The position numbers were made by a program, and so were the translations under genes. A stretch of 64,000 nt of DNA from Primorskyibacter flagellatus (GTDB lineage Bacteria; Pseudomonadota; Alphaproteobacteria; Rhodobacterales; Rhodobacteraceae): the NCBI RefSeq assembly GCF_900176485.1, contig NZ_FWYD01000009.1:19516-83515 (forward strand), given 5' to 3'. Position 1 is the stretch's first letter, and the number at the start of each line of letters is the position of its first letter. The notes under the pieces are model-generated. The model was not told the origin of the DNA and did not search any database. It worked only from the letters and a program-made list of their open reading frames with translations. This document shows positions 27,383-38,086 of the stretch, piece after piece.

Positions 27383-28297
27383 ATGTCGAGCAGGACAAGC
27401 CCGAAAGTGGTGGTACTGATGGGTGGCCCCTCCGCAGAGCGCGAGGTGTCTCTGAGTTCAGGGCGTGAATGCGCCACCGCTTTGAGGGATCAGGGATTTC
27501 AGGTCGTCGAGGTCGATGCAGGCCCGAATTTGGCGCAGCAACTGGCTGACGCCGCGCCCGATGTGGTGTTCAACGCCTTGCATGGCCGGTGGGGCGAGGA
27601 CGGCTGCGTGCAGGGCATGCTTGAATGGATGCGGCTTCCCTATACCCATTCCGGCGTTCTGGCCTCTGCCATGGCGATGGACAAGGAACGGACCAAGCAG
27701 GTCTACCGCGATGTCGGCCTGCCCGTCGTCGAAAGCGTCCTTGCGGCGAAACCCGAGGTCATGGCCCGCCATGTTCTGCCGCCGCCTTATGTGGTGAAGC
27801 CCTATAACGAAGGCTCGTCGGTCGGCGTCTATCTGGTGCATGACGCGGCCAACAGCCCGCCGCATCTGTCGGACGAGATGCCCGATGTGGTCATGGTGGA
27901 AACCTATGCGCCGGGGCGCGAGTTGACGACGACCGTGATGGGTGACAGGGCGCTGACCGTCACCGACATTCTGACCGATGGCTGGTACGATTACGACGCC
28001 AAGTACAAGGAAGGCGGATCGCGCCACGTTGTCCCCGCCGACATCCCCAAAGACATTTTCGATGCCTGCATGGATTACGCGTTGCGCGCCCATGACGCCC
28101 TTGGCTGCCGTGGTGTCAGCCGCACGGATTTCCGCTGGGACGAGGCGCGCGGGCTGGAGGGCTTGATCCTGCTGGAGACCAACACCCAGCCCGGCATGAC
28201 GCCTACATCGCTTTCGCCGGAACAGGGGGGTGTTCTGGGTATCAGCTTTGGCGAGATGTGCCGCTGGATGGTGGAGGACGCGTCTTGCAACCGGTGA
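27383..28297 (+). CDS. ddl: D-alanine--D-alanine ligase
   Basis: 304 residues. N-terminal VVVLMGGPSAEREVSLSSG near 9-27, ATP-grasp fold with PYVVKPYNEGSSVGV near 135 and the C-terminal LLETNTQPGMTPTSL near 265-279 that binds Mg and D-Ala. It makes the D-Ala-D-Ala used by MurF. The ATG at 27383 is used; a TTG two codons earlier is also in frame. Its last 13 nt contain the ftsQ start. Confidence 0.95.
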   Translation: MSSRTSPKVVVLMGGPSAEREVSLSSGRECATALRDQGFQVVEVDAGPNLAQQLADAAPDVVFNALHGRWGEDGCVQGMLEWMRLPYTHSGVLASAMAMDKERTKQVYRDVGLPVVESVLAAKPEVMARHVLPPPYVVKPYNEGSSVGVYLVHDAANSPPHLSDEMPDVVMVETYAPGRELTTTVMGDRALTVTDILTDGWYDYDAKYKEGGSRHVVPADIPKDIFDACMDYALRAHDALGCRGVSRTDFRWDEARGLEGLILLETNTQPGMTPTSLSPEQGGVLGISFGEMCRWMVEDASCNR

Positions 28298-29151
28298 ACC
28301 GCCCCGATCCGGCGCCTTCACGGCTACGCTACCGGATGCAACGGCTGATGTTGACGCCGCTGTTTCGTGTCGTTCTGCGGGTGGGCTTGCCGATGGCCGC
28401 AGTGCTGGGGGCGGGTGGCATCTATCTCGCCGATCAGGAAAGGCGCGAGGCGATCATCACCACCATTCAGGACTATCGTCGGTCCTTTGAGGAACGCCCG
28501 GAATTCATGGTCAAGCTACTGGCGATCGACGGGGCCTCAAATTCGGTGTCCGAGGATATTCGCGATATTCTGCCGCTCGATTTCCCGGTCAGCTCTTTTG
28601 ATCTGGATCTGGATGCAATGCGCGCGACGGTCACGGGTCTGGACGCGGTTCAAAGCGCCAGCCTGCGCGTCCGTCAGGGCGGCGTGTTGCAGGTGGATGT
28701 GACAGAACGCGTGCCGGTCATGGTGTGGCGCACACAGGACGGGTTGGAACTGCTGGATGCCGACGGCGTGTTGGTCGGCCCGCTTCTGGCGCGCGACAAA
28801 CGCCCCGACCTGCCGCTGATTGCCGGGGCGGGGGCGGACAGAAACGTGGCCGAAGCACTGGAACTTGTCGCCGCCGCCGGGCCGCTGACGACGCGGTTGC
28901 GCGGATTGGTGCGTGTCGGCGAGCGTCGTTGGGACGTGGTCCTGAACCGCAATCAACGAATCCTGTTGCCGGAAACCGATGCCGTTCAGGCGCTGGAGCG
29001 GGTGATTGCGATGCATCAGGCCGTGGACATGCTGTCGCGTGATCTGGTGACGGTGGACCTGCGGCTCTCGAACCGCCCGACGGTGCGGATGACCAGCGTC
29101 GCGGTCGAGGAATTGTGGCGAATGAAATCATTAGAGTTTGGAGAAGAATGA
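28285..29151 (+). CDS. ftsQ: Cell division protein FtsQ
   Basis: 288 residues when started at TTG 28285, which has GGTGGAGGA 6 nt upstream and gives the N-terminus LQPVNRPDPAPSRLRYR typical of the group. A GTG at 28258 is the longer option. One membrane helix (about 30-50), then a POTRA domain (about 80-150) and the FtsQ domain ending LEFGEE. Bitopic division protein linking FtsA/FtsZ to the septal synthase. Overlaps the end of ddl. Confidence 0.9.
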   Translation: MQPVNRPDPAPSRLRYRMQRLMLTPLFRVVLRVGLPMAAVLGAGGIYLADQERREAIITTIQDYRRSFEERPEFMVKLLAIDGASNSVSEDIRDILPLDFPVSSFDLDLDAMRATVTGLDAVQSASLRVRQGGVLQVDVTERVPVMVWRTQDGLELLDADGVLVGPLLARDKRPDLPLIAGAGADRNVAEALELVAAAGPLTTRLRGLVRVGERRWDVVLNRNQRILLPETDAVQALERVIAMHQAVDMLSRDLVTVDLRLSNRPTVRMTSVAVEELWRMKSLEFGEE

Positions 29152-29154
29152 ACC

Positions 29155-30489
29155 ATGATCGAGCTCTATGAAACCCAGCGCGCGATGCGCAACATGCGCA
29201 AAGCGGCGATGCAGCGAGGCGTCATTGCCATTCTGGACGTGGGATCGTCCAAGATCGCCTGTCTGGTGCTGCGTTTTGACGGCAATGAGCATGCCAAGGA
29301 AATCGACGGCATAGGCTCCTTGGCGGGGCAGTCCGGGTTCCGGGTGATCGGTGCTGCGACGACCCGGTCGCGCGGTGTGAAATTCGGCGAGATCAGCGCC
29401 ATGGCCGAGACCGAGCGCGCGATCCGCACCGCCATTCAGGCGGCGCAGAAAATGGCGAATATCCGGGTCGATCACGTTATCGCCTGCTTCTCAGGCGCGG
29501 GCCCGCGCAGCTACGGGCTGGAAGGCAAGGTCGAACTGGAAGGCCAGACCGTCAGTGAACAGGATGTCGGCCGGGTTTTGTCGGCCTGCGACGTGCCTGA
29601 TTTCGGCGAGGGCCGCGAAGTGCTGCATGCCCAGCCGGTGAATTTTGCGCTGGACCATCGTTCGGGCCTGCAAGACCCGCGCGGACAGATGGGCCAGGAA
29701 CTGGCCACCGACATGCATATGCTGACGGTGGACGCGCTGGCCGTGCAAAACCTCGCCTATTGCGTCAAGCGCTGCGATCTGGAACTCGCCGGCGTGGCAA
29801 GCTCTGCCTATGTGTCGGGCATCTCGGCACTGGTCGAGGACGAGCAGGAGCTTGGCTCTGCCTGTATCGACTTTGGCGGTGGCGCGACAGGCGTTTCGAT
29901 CTTCATGAAAAAGCACATGATCGCGGCGGATGCGGTGCGGATCGGCGGCGATCACGTCACGGGCGACATCTCGATGGGGCTTCAGATCCCGATGGCCACT
30001 GCCGAACGGATCAAGACCTTTTACGGCGGCGTTGTCGCGACGGGCATGGATGATCGCGAAAAGATCGACATCGGCGGGGATACCGGCGACTGGGAACATG
30101 ATCGCCGCACCGTCAGCCGGGCCGAACTGATCGGCATCATGCGTCCGCGGGTCGAGGAAATCCTCGAAGAGGTGCGCGCGCGTCTGGATGCGGCGGGCTT
30201 CGATCATCTGCCCAGCCAGCAGATCGTGCTGACCGGCGGCGCCAGCCAGATCCCCGGACTGGACGGGTTGGCCAGCAAGATCCTCGGCCATCAGGTGCGG
30301 TTGGGTCGGCCGATGCGGGTGCATGGTTTGCCGCAGGCCGCGACCGGCCCGGGCTTTGCCAGTGCGGTCGGGTTGTGCCTGTTCGCAGCGCATCCGCAGG
30401 ACGAATGGTGGGACTTTGCAATCCCCGTGGAAAGATACCCGGCGCGGTCTCTTAAGCGCGCGGTAAAATGGTTCCGCGACAACTGGTAG
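29155..30489 (+). CDS. ftsA: Cell division protein FtsA
   Basis: 444 residues of the actin fold. Phosphate loop AILDVGSSKIACLVL near 24-38, connect helix ACIDFGGGATGVSIF near 238-252, adenosine motif VLTGGASQIPGLD near 358. The last residues SLKRAVKWFRDNW form an amphipathic membrane-targeting helix, needed to anchor FtsZ. Starts 3 nt after ftsQ. Confidence 0.95.
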   Translation: MIELYETQRAMRNMRKAAMQRGVIAILDVGSSKIACLVLRFDGNEHAKEIDGIGSLAGQSGFRVIGAATTRSRGVKFGEISAMAETERAIRTAIQAAQKMANIRVDHVIACFSGAGPRSYGLEGKVELEGQTVSEQDVGRVLSACDVPDFGEGREVLHAQPVNFALDHRSGLQDPRGQMGQELATDMHMLTVDALAVQNLAYCVKRCDLELAGVASSAYVSGISALVEDEQELGSACIDFGGGATGVSIFMKKHMIAADAVRIGGDHVTGDISMGLQIPMATAERIKTFYGGVVATGMDDREKIDIGGDTGDWEHDRRTVSRAELIGIMRPRVEEILEEVRARLDAAGFDHLPSQQIVLTGGASQIPGLDGLASKILGHQVRLGRPMRVHGLPQAATGPGFASAVGLCLFAAHPQDEWWDFAIPVERYPARSLKRAVKWFRDNW

Positions 30490-30912
30490 GCGCGCGAATT
30501 CCGCAAAACTCTTCCGACCTCCACGATTGGACATCACCCGCACCATTATATTGGCGCGGGGCGTCATATTTTTGTGCAATTGCGGGTGACGGCACCGAAT
30601 TTCTTTGTTAGATTCAACGTGAACCGCACGACAAGATGTGGTCAGGGGATGTCGGGCAGACTCCCAATAGAAGCAGCCTTTTGATTCGCCACGCGCTTCG
30701 TGATGCTTGGCGTTCCTCTAGTGGTGCTTTTTTTGTCGTACACTGCATATGGGTGTGTCGGCAAAATGTCGCGTATGTCGTGGGGGGTGGGGCCATATTC
30801 CGTGGTTTTCGGCTGCTTTTTGCGTGACGAAAGGCGCTTGGGTCGATAAAGTTGGCTGGAATAGGCGGAAAAAGGGTCCGATAACGGGCCAAAACAGCAG
30901 GCGGATGTATTG
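30490..30912 (+). promoter_or_regulatory. Long ftsA-ftsZ intergenic regulatory region
   Basis: 423 bp without a gene, unusual inside a tightly packed dcw cluster, so it very likely carries ftsZ promoter(s). Visible elements: a 9-bp perfect inverted repeat TCACCCGCA (30534-30542)/TGCGGGTGA (30581-30589) flanking an AT-rich core, and three GANTC sites at 30611-30615, 30659-30663 and 30683-30687. GANTC is the CcrM methylation site that, with GcrA, times division genes in alphaproteobacteria. No TTAA-N7-TTAA CtrA box was seen. Confidence 0.6.
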
Positions 30913-32583
<1,671 letters not shown>

Positions 32584-32605
32584 AAACAGTCATAAACAGA
32601 GATGA

Positions 32606-32634
32606 AAAGCCCTCCGAAAAGGAGGGCTTTTTTA
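32606..32634 (+). terminator. Rho-independent terminator after ftsZ
   Basis: AAAGCCCTCC-GAAAA-GGAGGGCTTT followed by TTTTATTT: a GC-rich stem and a clear T run, 23 nt after the ftsZ stop. It closes the dcw transcription unit and implies a separate promoter for lpxC. Confidence 0.93.
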
Positions 32635-32813
32635 TTTCAAAAACAGTAGTTTGCAGCGCGTTTTTCTAGTTTTGGCGGGTTCTCGCCCATCATGTTGCGG
32701 GCATGTTTCAAAGCGTAGCAATGTTTGATTTGAGCGCGCCGCCCCCAGAGACTATTTCCAATCACAAGACGCGCTGGTTCGAATTCAGGCGCGCAGATGT
32801 TTGGGGGTTTGTC

Positions 32814-33734
32814 GTGCAGACGACGTTGAGATCGGCAGTTAGTTTCGAAGGTGTGGGTCTGCATTCGGGCAAGCCCGCGTGCCTCACGTTGCGCCCTGCA
32901 AGCGCAGAGCATGGCATCTGGTTCAAACGGACTGATATCAGCTTGGGCGATACGTTGATCCCCGCGCGTTGGGATGTGGTCGAGCAATCCCCCCTTTGCA
33001 CCCGCATCATCAACAAGGCGGGTGTGTCCGTATCGACTATCGAACACGTCATGGCAGCCCTTGCCGGTTGTGGCATTCACAACGCACTGGTCGAGATTGA
33101 CGGCCCCGAGGTTCCGATTCTTGATGGCAGCTCGCAACCTTTCGTGTCGGGCATCCTTGCCCGCGGCGTGCGTGAACAATACGCGCCGATCCGCGCGCTT
33201 GAGATTCTGAAGCCCGTTGAAGTGCGCACGCCGAACGGCTGGGCGCGGCTTGATCCGGCGGATCGTCTGGTGATTGATTTCCATATTGATTTTGCGGATG
33301 AGGCGATCGGCGAACAGGAAATGGCGCTGGACATGGCAAACGGGGCGTTTGTCCGCGAGCTGTGCGACAGCCGGACGTTTTGTCGCAAAGCCGACGTGGA
33401 CATGATGCATGCCAATGGTCTGGCGCTTGGCGGCACGCTGGAAAACGCCGTTGTCGTTGACGGTGCCGACGTGCTGAGCCCCGGCGGGTTCCGGCATGCA
33501 GATGAAGCTGTGCGCCACAAAATGCTCGACGCGCTTGGCGATCTGGCCCTTGCCGGTGCGCCGATCCTCGGGCGTTATACAGGCTTTCGTGCCGGTCACG
33601 CGATGACCAACACATTGCTGCACGCGCTGTTCGCAACGCCGGGCGCTTTCCGGATGACGGTTTGTGATCCGGAAACTGCCGCACGGCTGCCCGGATCGGG
33701 CGTTGAACGCCACGAAATTCCCGCCGTCGCCTGA
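32814..33734 (+). CDS. lpxC: UDP-3-O-acyl-GlcNAc deacetylase
   Basis: 306 residues from GTG 32814 (MQTTLRSAVSFEGVGLHSG), the standard LpxC start and length. In-frame ATGs at 32703 and 32721 would add about 31-37 residues with no family counterpart. Zinc ligands: His78 in STIEHVMAAL, and the His and Asp of HKMLDALGD near 236-244. First committed step of lipid A synthesis. GGGGG lies about 7 nt before the GTG. Stands alone after the ftsZ terminator. Confidence 0.93.
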   Translation: MQTTLRSAVSFEGVGLHSGKPACLTLRPASAEHGIWFKRTDISLGDTLIPARWDVVEQSPLCTRIINKAGVSVSTIEHVMAALAGCGIHNALVEIDGPEVPILDGSSQPFVSGILARGVREQYAPIRALEILKPVEVRTPNGWARLDPADRLVIDFHIDFADEAIGEQEMALDMANGAFVRELCDSRTFCRKADVDMMHANGLALGGTLENAVVVDGADVLSPGGFRHADEAVRHKMLDALGDLALAGAPILGRYTGFRAGHAMTNTLLHALFATPGAFRMTVCDPETAARLPGSGVERHEIPAVA

Positions 33735-33864
33735 CACAACGCGTGTCCTTGGTCACATCCTGCGCATGAATCGTTGCAAAGGCGTTTTGCACCGGAACTT
33801 TCTATGCTAGGAGCGGGGCAGGAAAGTGGGTGAAACCCACAAGGTCGAACGAGGAAGAGCAAGC

Positions 33865-34719
33865 ATGGCAGGCGTCGGATCGCGTACGGGGGTGGTCACA
33901 GCATTGCTCGTGTCGGCTTTTCTAGCCGGCTGCGGCATCTTGCAGAAGGCACCGGGCCGTTCTGGTGGCGCGCCGCTGGAGAGCTATACGGCTGAGCAGA
34001 TCTATGAACGTGGCGAATTCGAGCTGAATCGTGAAAAGCCGGAAGATGCTGCGTTTTACTTCTCCGAGATAGAGCGGCTTTATCCCTATTCGGACTGGGC
34101 CAAGCGGGCCTTGATCATGCAAGCCTTTGCCTATCACAAGGACAAGGACTACGAAAACAGCCGGGGTGCCGCGCAGCGCTATATCGATTTTTATCCAACC
34201 GATGACGATGCGGCCTATGCGCAATATCTGCTGGCGCTAAGCTATTACGATCAGATCGAGGAAGTCGGCCGTGATCAGGGGCTGACATTCCAGGCGCTGC
34301 AAAGTCTGCGGACCGTTATTGAACGCTATCCTGACAGCGAATATGCCCGCAGCTCGATTCTGAAGTTCGATCTGGCGTTTGATCATCTCGCCGGCAAGGA
34401 AATGGAGATTGGCCGTTACTATCTACGGCGCGAGCATTTCCCCGCAGCGATCAATCGTTTCCGGGTGGTCGTCGAGGATTTCCAGACCACGACGCATACG
34501 GCGGAAGCCCTGCACCGGCTGGTCGAGGCGTATTTGTCGCTGGGTCTGACGGACGAGGCGCAGACCGCCGGGGCGATCCTTGGTTACAACTATCAATCCA
34601 CCGATTGGTATCAGGACAGTTTCAAGCTGTTGACCGGTCAGGGGCTTGAGTTGAAGGCCGCAGGCGACAATTGGTTGGCGCAGATCTATCGCCAGATGGT
34701 CAAAGGCCAGTGGTTGTAA
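33865..34719 (+). CDS. bamD: Outer-membrane assembly lipoprotein BamD (ComL)
   Basis: 284 residues. Lipoprotein signal with lipobox LAGC (Cys23), followed by tetratricopeptide-like repeats in about residues 45-250 (EFELNREKPEDAAFYFSEIERLYP is the first). Essential partner of BamA in inserting barrel proteins. GAGGA precedes the ATG at 33865. The leader has a small hairpin GTGGGT-GAA-ACCCAC at 33826-33840. No gene is seen in the 137 nt to recN. Confidence 0.93.
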   Translation: MAGVGSRTGVVTALLVSAFLAGCGILQKAPGRSGGAPLESYTAEQIYERGEFELNREKPEDAAFYFSEIERLYPYSDWAKRALIMQAFAYHKDKDYENSRGAAQRYIDFYPTDDDAAYAQYLLALSYYDQIEEVGRDQGLTFQALQSLRTVIERYPDSEYARSSILKFDLAFDHLAGKEMEIGRYYLRREHFPAAINRFRVVVEDFQTTTHTAEALHRLVEAYLSLGLTDEAQTAGAILGYNYQSTDWYQDSFKLLTGQGLELKAAGDNWLAQIYRQMVKGQWL

Positions 34720-34856
34720 ACCATGGATGCCGAGACGACGCGCGCCTTCGGCGACGCCCCGCCCGCCATCCCGCTTTCGGGGTGGCGACTTACGGATTAT
34801 TGCTGATGACGTTGAGCGCTGTCGGGGCTGAGACGCCGTCATGGCGGGATTAGGCC

Positions 34857-36506
34857 ATGCTTCGGGCGCTTGAAATTCGTGACATGTTGATCATCGACCG
34901 GCTGGAGCTTGAATTTCAGCCGGGCCTCAACGTGCTGACCGGGGAAACCGGGGCGGGCAAATCCATTCTGCTGGACTCGCTGGGTTTCGTGCTGGGATGG
35001 CGGGGCCGCGCCGAACTGGTGCGCGCGGGCGCAGAGCAAGGAGAGGTTGTCGCGGTATTCGATCTCGTGGCAGGGCATGCGGCGCATGCGGTGCTGGAAG
35101 AGGCTGGCTTGCCCGCTTCTGACGAGTTGATCCTGCGACGCATAAATACACCTGACGGGCGCAAGACGGCTTGGGTGAATGACAGGCGCGTTTCTGGCGA
35201 TGTCTTGCGGGCCCTGTCGGAAACCTTGGTGGAACTGCATGGTCAGCATGACGACAAGGGATTGCTGAACCCCCGCGTCCACCGGGTGCTACTGGATGAC
35301 TTCGGCGGCCACGGCGGTCTGGTCAGCACAGTCAGAGAGGCCTGGCGTGCGGTCTCTGCGGCGGCCAAGGCGGTTGTGCAGGCAGAGGCAGACCTGTCCG
35401 AGATGCGCGCGGAGGAAGAATTCCTGCGTCATGCCGTGGATGAGTTGGGAAAGCTTGATCCGCAGCCCGGGGAAGAGGCGGCGCTGGATGCCCGCCGTCG
35501 TTTGATGCAAGGGGCAGAACGAACCCGTGCGGACGTTTCGCGGGCGCTGTCGGCGCTAGGTCCCGAAGGGGCCGAAGGGTCGATGGGCGATGCAATGCGC
35601 TGGATCGACGGCGTGATTGACCGGGCGGATGGGCGGCTTGACGGGTCTGTTGCGGCGCTGGAACGTGCCATGGTCGAGCTTGGCGAAGCGGCGCAGGGCG
35701 TGGAGGATGCGTTGCGCGCGCTCAGTTTCGATCCGCGAGAGCTGGAAGACACCGAAGAGCGGCTCTTTGCCATACGCGGGGCGGCGCGGAAGCATCAGGT
35801 CAGTCCGGACAGTTTGGCGGATCTCGCCCGCGATCTGATGGACCGGTTGGCAGCGCTGGATGCGGGGGATGCGGGACTTGCCGATCTCAGAACTGTCGCG
35901 GCGGATGCTGAGGCCGCGTATGATGTCGCCGCGCGCGCCTTGACAGACGCCCGGCGCAAGAACGCCGCCGCCCTTGATGCGGCGGTTTCTGCCGAGTTGG
36001 CACCGCTGAAGATGGACCGCGCGGTCTTTACCACGCAGATCGACGACGGTTCCGCTGGACCTGAGGGGCGCGATGCGGTGGCTTTCACAGTCGCCACAAA
36101 CCCTGGCGCGCCGTCCGGGCCGCTGAACAAGATCGCCTCCGGGGGGGAGCTGAGCAGGTTCCTGCTCGCCCTCAAGGTCTGTCTTAGCCAGCACCAGTCC
36201 GGCATCACGATGATTTTCGACGAGATTGACCGAGGCGTCGGCGGCGCAACGGCAGATGCCGTCGGGCGCAGGCTGGCGGCGCTTGCCGAAGACGGGCAGG
36301 TGCTTGTCGTCACGCACTCGCCGCAGGTGGCCGCGCTTGGGGCGCATCACTGGCGGGTGGAAAAACGGGTAGCCGACGGGATGACAACGTCGACTGTCAC
36401 ACCGCTTACCCCACCAGACAGAATTGATGAACTGGCCCGGATGTTGGCCGGCGATACCATCACCGATGAGGCACGGGCAGCCGCGCGGGTTTTGCTGAAG
36501 GTCTGA
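34857..36506 (+). CDS. recN: DNA repair protein RecN
   Basis: 549-residue SMC-like ATPase. Walker A GETGAGKS at 29-36, a coiled-coil middle (about 150-360), then the C-terminal ABC signature IASGGELSRFLLALK and Walker B ITMIFDEID, with THSPQVAALG after it. It acts in double-strand break repair. No obvious SOS box was recognised just upstream. Confidence 0.95.
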   Translation: MLRALEIRDMLIIDRLELEFQPGLNVLTGETGAGKSILLDSLGFVLGWRGRAELVRAGAEQGEVVAVFDLVAGHAAHAVLEEAGLPASDELILRRINTPDGRKTAWVNDRRVSGDVLRALSETLVELHGQHDDKGLLNPRVHRVLLDDFGGHGGLVSTVREAWRAVSAAAKAVVQAEADLSEMRAEEEFLRHAVDELGKLDPQPGEEAALDARRRLMQGAERTRADVSRALSALGPEGAEGSMGDAMRWIDGVIDRADGRLDGSVAALERAMVELGEAAQGVEDALRALSFDPRELEDTEERLFAIRGAARKHQVSPDSLADLARDLMDRLAALDAGDAGLADLRTVAADAEAAYDVAARALTDARRKNAAALDAAVSAELAPLKMDRAVFTTQIDDGSAGPEGRDAVAFTVATNPGAPSGPLNKIASGGELSRFLLALKVCLSQHQSGITMIFDEIDRGVGGATADAVGRRLAALAEDGQVLVVTHSPQVAALGAHHWRVEKRVADGMTTSTVTPLTPPDRIDELARMLAGDTITDEARAAARVLLKV

Positions 36507-36546
36507 GGTCTTGCGCAACCGGCACCACATGCGCGTGGGGGTGAAT

Positions 36547-36613
36547 TGGCCGAGAGGCCAAGAGGGGGCGGTACGCCCCTTGCAAGAAAACCGACCTGTG
36601 CGCCGAAAGGCGC
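36547..36613. terminator. Row of three short hairpins between convergent genes
   Basis: TGGCC-GAGA-GGCCA (36547-36560), GGGGCG-GTA-CGCCCC (36565-36579) and GCGCC-GAAA-GGCGC (36600-36613). Two have GNRA tetraloops. They lie between the recN stop and the end of the opposite-strand oxidase gene. No T run follows on either strand, so they may be 3'-end stabilisers or a small structured RNA rather than true terminators. Confidence 0.35.
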
Positions 36614-36642
36614 TCAATGAGGTCAAGCTCGGTCCCTGTTCG

Positions 36643-38010
36643 CTATGGGACGAGTTTCCCGGGATTCAGAAGGTCCAAGGGGTCCAGTGCCTGTTTCAAC
36701 TGGCCCATGACCGCCCAGCCATCGCCATGCTCTTTTGCCATATAGTCACGCTTGCCCAGACCCACGCCATGCTCGCCTGTGGCCGTCCCGCCAAGCGCCA
36801 GAGACCGTTTGACCATCCTGTGTGACACTGCTTTTGCCGCCGCCATTTCCGAAGGCTCTGCGGGATCCACCAACAGGATGGCGTGAAAGTTGCCGTCGCC
36901 CACATGTCCGAGAATGGGCCCTGCAAGGCCTGACTGTGCGATATCCGCGCGGGTTTCTTCGACAGCTTGCGCGAGGCGAGAGATCGGCACGCAAATATCT
37001 GTCACCAAAGACCGCGCTCCGGGCCGCAGTGCCAGAATCGCATAGAATGCGTTGTGTCGCATCGCCCAAAGCGTTTTGCGATCCTGGGTCCGGTCGGACC
37101 ACTCAAAGCCGCTTGAGCCGTGATCGGTGACAATATCTCCAAAACGCTGCGCATCCTCGGCGACACTGTCGGGACTGCCGTGGAGTTCGAACAAGAGGTG
37201 CGGCTTTTCGGGAAAGGTCATGCCCGCATAGGCGTTGACGGCGGCGGCGCTGGCTTCGTCCAGAAATTCCATCCGGGCCAATGGCAGGCCCATCTGGATG
37301 GTCTCGATCACGGCGTTCACGGCCCCGTGAAAACCCTCGAAGGCGCAGACCCCGGCCGAGATCGCCTCTGGCTGGCCGTGCAGCCGCAAGGTCAATTCCG
37401 TGATGATACCCAGCGTGCCTTCGGAGCCGACAAACAACGCCGTCAGGTCATAGCCCGCACTGGATTTGCGCGCCCGCGTCCCGGTACGGATCACGCGGCC
37501 ATCGGCCAGAACCACCTCCAGCGCCAGCACATTGTCCCGCATCGTCCCATATCGCACCGCTGTTGTGCCGCTGGCGCGGGTTGCTGCCATCCCGCCAAGT
37601 GTGGCATTGGCACCGGGGTCAATCGGGAAAAACAGACCTGTCGCGCGCAACTCTGCGTTCAGGGCCTCGCGCGTCACACCCGGCTGTACCCGCACATCCA
37701 TATCCGCCGCCTGAATGTCGAGCACGCGATTCATGCGCCCCATATCCAATGTCACGCCGCCTTTGACGGCCGAGGTGTGCCCCTCCAGCGAGGTGCCAGC
37801 GCCCCAGGCGATCACCGGGCAGCCATGCCTGGCACAGATTTGCATGATACGGCTGACCTCTGCCGTGGTTTCGGGATAGGCGACCGCATCGGGAGGCATT
37901 CGCGGAAAATGGGTCTCTGATTCGCCATGCAGAGACAGATCGGACTTGGACCGGCTGAGCCGTTGGCCTAGGAAGGCTTCAAGCGCGTCAAGCGCTGCGT
38001 GGATGTTCAT
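36643..38010 (-). CDS. FAD-linked oxidase, D-lactate dehydrogenase/GlcD type
   Basis: 455 residues of the vanillyl-alcohol-oxidase fold. FAD-binding domain with VIAWGAGTSLEGH near 68-80, DPGANATLGGMAATRASG near 132-149 and GSEGTLGIITELTL near 196-209. FAD-oxidase C-terminal domain with GHVGDGNFH and GEHGVGLGKRDYM. Closest by motif to cytochrome-linked D-lactate dehydrogenases (Dld). ATG 38010 has GGAG 8 nt upstream; a GTG at 38019 is possible. No glcE/glcF partner adjoins it. Confidence 0.82.
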   Translation of the reverse strand: MNIHAALDALEAFLGQRLSRSKSDLSLHGESETHFPRMPPDAVAYPETTAEVSRIMQICARHGCPVIAWGAGTSLEGHTSAVKGGVTLDMGRMNRVLDIQAADMDVRVQPGVTREALNAELRATGLFFPIDPGANATLGGMAATRASGTTAVRYGTMRDNVLALEVVLADGRVIRTGTRARKSSAGYDLTALFVGSEGTLGIITELTLRLHGQPEAISAGVCAFEGFHGAVNAVIETIQMGLPLARMEFLDEASAAAVNAYAGMTFPEKPHLLFELHGSPDSVAEDAQRFGDIVTDHGSSGFEWSDRTQDRKTLWAMRHNAFYAILALRPGARSLVTDICVPISRLAQAVEETRADIAQSGLAGPILGHVGDGNFHAILLVDPAEPSEMAAAKAVSHRMVKRSLALGGTATGEHGVGLGKRDYMAKEHGDGWAVMGQLKQALDPLDLLNPGKLVP

Positions 38011-38086
38011 GCGGGACACTCCGTAGGGGCGGGGCGCATCCTATCCCGACCCGGCCAGTGGGGAAAGGCGAAGCGAGGCAAAGACT

